Assembly: GCA_038363925.1 (NCBI GenBank)
Contig: JAQQWL010000006.1
Location: 3,142,501 to 3,206,500 of the forward strand
DNA: 64,000 bases
Source of the DNA: Apiospora phragmitis
Lineage: Eukaryota > Ascomycota > Sordariomycetes > Amphisphaeriales > Apiosporaceae
Reading direction: 5' to 3'
Shown here: positions 60,201-64,000 of the stretch, piece by piece
Numbering within the stretch: position 1 is the first letter of the stretch
Layout: each line of letters begins with the position of its first letter
Notes under the pieces: generated by a model
Databases searched by the model: none
Told to the model about the DNA's origin: nothing
The model's input: only the letters and a program-made list of their open reading frames with translations
Position numbers and translations under genes: made by a program

Positions 60201-62253
60201 TCTTTATGGCGACGTGGGCGAGGAACTGTTCGACGAAGTGGTTGCAGATAGCATTGACGAATTCTCGGAGCTCGTCGTGGATGTAATGAACATTGCCAAT
60301 GAGCTAATGATAGATCGACTCTCCCAGATTTGCCAGAAGATCTTGGGCCGGTTTGGTACGTCCATCACGAGATACACAGTGGTCATTTTGTCTAACTTGA
60401 TGCAGTTACGATGCGTAACATCTCAACTTTACTCAACCTAATCAGCATATGTTCAGTTACCGAGTTCAAAGACAAGAGCCTTGAATATATCTGTCTTCAA
60501 ATGGAATCAATGCTTGAGAACCAGTAAGTGATTGTCTCGTGTCCATTACGCAGTCTGACCTCTCTCGGTCAATGAGCTAACTCCTGTCAGTCTTCTTGAC
60601 AACCTGGATGAGGAGCTTCTTCTAGAACTTGATGAAGTTGTCAGGGATAACCAGCTCGCTCGATGCCCATTTGCGAGAAGTGGCCGAGCTGACTTGCTGC
60701 TCCACGAACGATATCCTCAGCTGGCCAGCGATATAGACGAGGAAAGGCAAAGACGTGTGCGGGAGATGGCCTACAAAGCCATGTCAAAGGACGAGGAGAA
60801 GAAGATTTCATCGTCCTTTAAGGCTCGCATTGGTAGTCTCGACGACATGTCTGGTGTGTCGCTCACACCTGACAAGACGAGGCAGAAATCGCGTACTCCT
60901 CGCAACGAGCCGTTCAGCCCTGAACTCCGGCCCAAGAACTCCCAAGCCGACCTGATGTTTGACATGGAGGACGATGGATCATCCAGTGTCTCCAGCCCTC
61001 TGTCTCCTTGCCCCAAACCACTTGACGCCGGTCTGCGCAAAGAGCTAGACCAGCTCCCAAGCCTATCGGAGAGCAGCTGGAAAGGCCCGAAAGGAAAGTC
61101 GATTCAACGAGCAGACGAAGCCGCCGCGAGCCCTCCGACCCCTTTGGCTCTACGGCCTGCTTTGTCTCCGCCTTCCAGCGGAGCAAACAGGCGAGTATCA
61201 AGCAGTGGTGTGCCATGGGCCGCGGCACCGCTTCCCACTTCGAAACTGGGACTTCAAGACATTATGAATGAGTCCAAGTCGACGCAGTCAGCTCTCTCTG
61301 CAGAGCTTGCCGCGGAAAAGAAAGAAGCCGCGAAGCTGACGCCGCAAAAGGTGTCCCAGAAAGAACGGAAGAGATTTCTGCAACAGCAAGCCGAGGAGGC
61401 CGCCAGGGAAGAAGCTCAGGCCGCTCAGCAAAGGCAGACTCCGTGGATCCAGATTGACGACAAGAAGGCGGCATCGCCATGGAAGAGCAGCCCGGCACCG
61501 CCCAAGACTTCCATCAAGGACGTCCTCAGCACTGAGGCCAAGGCATCCTCCTCCCTCGCTGTTCCAGGCGCGAAGCCGGTCGTGGCCGCAGAGTCGTCGG
61601 GCAAGTCGACTCCCCGCAGAACAGCATCGCCCGATACCCGGTTTCCTGGTCAAATCCGCTCCGGGTCGGCGACGCCGCGCGGCTCCGCGGCCCGCGCCAG
61701 CAGCTCCAGTCTACCGGCCAAAGCAGCAGCCGGCCCGTCCCAGTCTTCCCCTAGTCCCTCCCACGTCCCGGAGAACAAGCCTCTGGTGCCGCATTCCAAG
61801 TCGTACATGCAGAAGACGCCGAAACAGTTCGAGTCCCTCATTGGGCTGGGGCTGGCGGACATTATTGACCATCAGCGGCGAGAGCAGGAGAGTGTCAAAG
61901 AGGCCGTGGCGAAGCGCAGTCTGCAAGAGATCCAGCAAGAGCAGGCGTTCCAGGAGTGGTGGGACCAGGAGAGCCGGCGCACGCAGGAGGAGGAGGCCAG
62001 GAGAGTCGCCCGCGAGAAAGACAGGGGAGAGAAGAAGGGAGGCAACAATCGACGTAAAGGAAGAGGGGGTAAACCGAAGGACGGTGGTGCTGCTGCCGCG
62101 GCTACCGCCTCACAAAACAAGAGTACTAACAACGGGAACGGAGCCGCGGTCTCAGCAGCGCCGGTACCGGTGGCTACAGACGCAAGTAGAAACGGTCATG
62201 CCCATAGCCATGGCAGAGGGAGGGGACGTGGTCAAAGAGGTGGGAAGGCGTGA
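57298..62253 (+). CDS. Ankyrin-RCC1-BTB protein (IBtk / S. pombe Btb3-like)
   Basis: Three exons (57298-60355, 60406-60523, 60591-62253; introns of 50 and 67 bases) encode 1612 residues with no break, the longest intact gene here. The ATG at 57298 is the first in frame; the frame is open further upstream but without an ATG. Order: ankyrin repeats (about residues 75-180), RCC1 beta-propeller repeats (about 210-640, e.g. LYVCGVGRGGRLGLGD), a first BTB-like domain (about 760-830), a second BTB (about 895-1010, 'VHSTLLCQRCPWFQGLF'), then a disordered Ser/Pro-rich tail with a charged coiled coil (about 1510-1560) and an Arg-Gly-rich end. Animal IBtk and fission yeast Btb3 are cullin-3 adaptors, so a ubiquitin-ligase adaptor role is likely. 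Confidence 0.9.
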
Positions 62254-62836
62254 AGAGAGAGCGAGAGAGGTCTACAGTTATTAGACACGGATTTTCTTGC
62301 ATGGAAACGGATGAAGCCTTGAATTCTACTATATATAGCATCGCACAAATCCTGGGGTGTTGCACATCATCGGCGTTTATGTTCTTGTCTGTCCAAGCTT
62401 GGTGGCTCTCTCGGCTGTTAGGGGGGCGTGTTCCCTCATTCCCTTCAATTATATATGTACATGTCATGTTGAAGATGCATTGGCTGGTCTAAATATACAC
62501 AACTTTTTCGCCCCTCTCACACACATGCAAGAATACATAACATGTCGACTTTCAAGCCGGTGGTTGCGGGATTCTGGTATCAATAGCGACAGAAGGGGTT
62601 TAAAGTCCTATTCACCAGTAAGATTGGACACAGAAAAGACGTTTGGGGAATTAGAGGTTTAGAACTATCTACTACTATTGCAAGTCAAACCCGTGGCCTG
62701 CCCCTTTCATTTGCAGGCAGTAAAATGCTTCTCTCCTTTGTGAGCTAATATCGTCTTCGCCTTCTTCGTCACCTTGGCCCTCTTACATTTTTCCATTCCC
62801 ATCCAACTCTCTTACAAATCAAGGAAAACGTAGAGC
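62254..62836. other. Convergent intergenic region
   Basis: This lies between the IBtk-like gene and Nup96, tail to tail. Only short frames; nothing supported. Confidence 0.6.
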
Positions 62837-64000
62837 CTAGTGACCAGCCATGATTGCGTGGTAATGAGACCACGCAAGATTGCGGCTGTGTCTGAGTAAT
62901 ACATCCTCGGTAAGAGGCAGTTTCAGGATGCGTTGGTGATCCATCTGTAGTTTGCATGCGTTAGCCGTTGTCCATTGACTGCACATCCGAGTCGGGAGGC
63001 TTACCTGTCCCAGCTTTGCCATGTCTCCAACCACGCTCGCGACGACAGCTGCCATGTCTGTTAAAGCTGCATATTCCTGAATGCCAGCTTCGGGGGTGTT
63101 TCCGTGCATGGCAGGAAGACCCTCGAGCAATCCGTTGACAAGAGCATTTGGTGGCTGCTCGTGGCGGTTTTGGTAATCAACAAGCTGTAGGAAAGCCTTG
63201 TAGATTTCGCCACCCAGGTTCCAATCCGGCACCTGGGATTGGCGGCCATCGAATTGTCGCAACAGATCGGCCAGTGCGTGGAAATCGCGCTCAATGATCG
63301 CAACTGGGGCAACATCCTTGATGAAAGTGCGATGCGCTTCGGCGTACGAATCAGCCCGAAGAAGGCACTGAACTTCACTGGAGGCATCCTTCTTCACGCT
63401 GCGCATGTAGAGGGCCTTGGCATGCCATATCCATCGGGTGGGTATTTTGAGCTTCTCCGTAAGCTTCTTGAAGCTCTCCGACTGCTCGTTACCAATCAGA
63501 CCAGCATGCCGCCATAGATGCTCTTGAATTGCCTTGGTTCGGGCGTTCGGGTCGGTGAGGTGGAGGAGGATAAAGGCTGCTTCCTCCCAGCTACCTTCCG
63601 TTGTCAATTGCGAGGCAAACGAAGTTGTTGCAGCGTCAGCTTTCTCGTCAGCATTCTTGCCGATCGAAACCTTGCCGGTAGCCGTCAAGGCCTGGCCGAG
63701 CTGCCAGCAGAGGCGGTAGTCTAGAGGAGAGAGCTGCGAGTTTTCGGGACGTAGTATCGCCTCGAGATCTGCACGCTCGTTCGAGTACAGCTGCAAAAGA
63801 CCCCATATCAAGTCTTGACGCTGTTCTTCTTCAGGGTCATTCCAAATGCTCCGAATACCTTGTTCGGCAAACCATGTCATAGGCGGTATCTCCTTTTCCT
63901 GGTTGACGTCGTCCTGATACTTCTCGACGGCGTCAGCCACGAAATCCTCCGCTGAGATGGCATACCACAGTCTAAGTCCGAAAGCTTGCCTCCAATTGAG
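62837..64000 (-). CDS. Nup98-96 family nucleoporin (Nup96 part), 3' portion
   Basis: The gene enters from the right edge (the first codons are in frame at 64000) and ends with the stop at 62837-62839, giving about 367 C-terminal residues after removing the 60-base intron 62945-63004 (GTAAGC..CTACAG). The helical alpha-solenoid of the Nup96/Nup145C domain is recognised from SFGLRLWYAI-like sequence at the edge (here QAFGLRLWYAI), WEEAAFILLHL, and the C-terminal LKLPLTEDVLLRH. Nup96 is a scaffold member of the Y-complex of the nuclear pore. The intron has a length divisible by three and no stop, so it can also be read through. Confidence 0.88.
   Translation of the reverse strand, partial: LNWRQAFGLRLWYAISAEDFVADAVEKYQDDVNQEKEIPPMTWFAEQGIRSIWNDPEEEQRQDLIWGLLQLYSNERADLEAILRPENSQLSPLDYRLCWQLGQALTATGKVSIGKNADEKADAATTSFASQLTTEGSWEEAAFILLHLTDPNARTKAIQEHLWRHAGLIGNEQSESFKKLTEKLKIPTRWIWHAKALYMRSVKKDASSEVQCLLRADSYAEAHRTFIKDVAPVAIIERDFHALADLLRQFDGRQSQVPDWNLGGEIYKAFLQLVDYQNRHEQPPNALVNGLLEGLPAMHGNTPEAGIQEYAALTDMAAVVASVVGDMAKLGQVSLPTRMCSQWTTANACKLQMDHQRILKLPLTEDVLLRHSRNLAWSHYHAIMAGH

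Noticed and set aside
1..64000. tRNA genes, rRNA, CRISPR arrays, bacterial operons
   Set aside because: No tRNA-like A/B box pairs were noticed by eye, no spaced direct-repeat array is present, and gene structure is eukaryotic throughout.

Overview
The window reads as nuclear DNA of a filamentous ascomycete (Pezizomycotina, probably a sordariomycete; the exact taxon cannot be told). Genes carry 50-90 base introns with GTAAGT-type donors and CTAAC-like branch sites. Typical fungal families are present: PTH11-like rhodopsin-fold proteins, a reducing polyketide synthase (PKS), a P450, GH105, BUD22, an oxodicarboxylate carrier, an IBtk/Btb3-like protein and Nup96. The left quarter is a block almost free of CA and TG dinucleotides, the signature of repeat-induced point mutation (RIP).

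Layout. About 301-16150 is the RIP block. By eye it resolves into nested transposons: a Fot1/pogo-type DNA transposon (1149-3005); next to it a second related copy, split by a third (A), which is split by a fourth (B). At the left end of B sits a Ty3/gypsy chromovirus (4591-12350) with 685-bp LTRs and a 5-bp target duplication. From 16.2 kb the composition becomes normal: a membrane protein (16499-18404), a gene-poor gap, a 9.2-kb reducing PKS with a terminal reductase domain (20247-29488), a vWA-RBR ubiquitin ligase-like gene (30264-33569), a rhodopsin-like gene (minus, 33941-35533) divergent from a P450 (36761-38513), a secreted GH105 (minus) divergent from a second rhodopsin-like gene, a kinase-fold gene, a CCCH zinc-finger gene, an SDR (minus) divergent from BUD22, an F-box-like gene (minus), an ODC carrier (minus), a large ankyrin/RCC1/BTB gene, and the 3' part of Nup96 (minus) running off the right edge.

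How the genes work together. The PKS (KS-AT-DH-CMeT-KR-ACP-R, no ER), the P450 and perhaps the SDR could form a biosynthetic neighbourhood of the betaenone type, but no trans-acting enoyl reductase, cluster regulator or transporter is seen. The PKS is broken as written: one lost splice donor, two in-frame stops and four frameshifts. The vWA-RBR gene has one stop and two frameshifts.

Caution. Single-base frameshifts, mostly in short homopolymer runs, also break the P450, CCCH, BUD22 and F-box genes, while several other genes are perfectly intact, including one of 4.8 kb. Consensus errors in the assembly are therefore a real alternative for the indels. The substitution-type lesions (stops, splice donor) are harder to explain that way. 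All exon boundaries were worked out by hand from splice motifs, reading-frame phase and family likeness.
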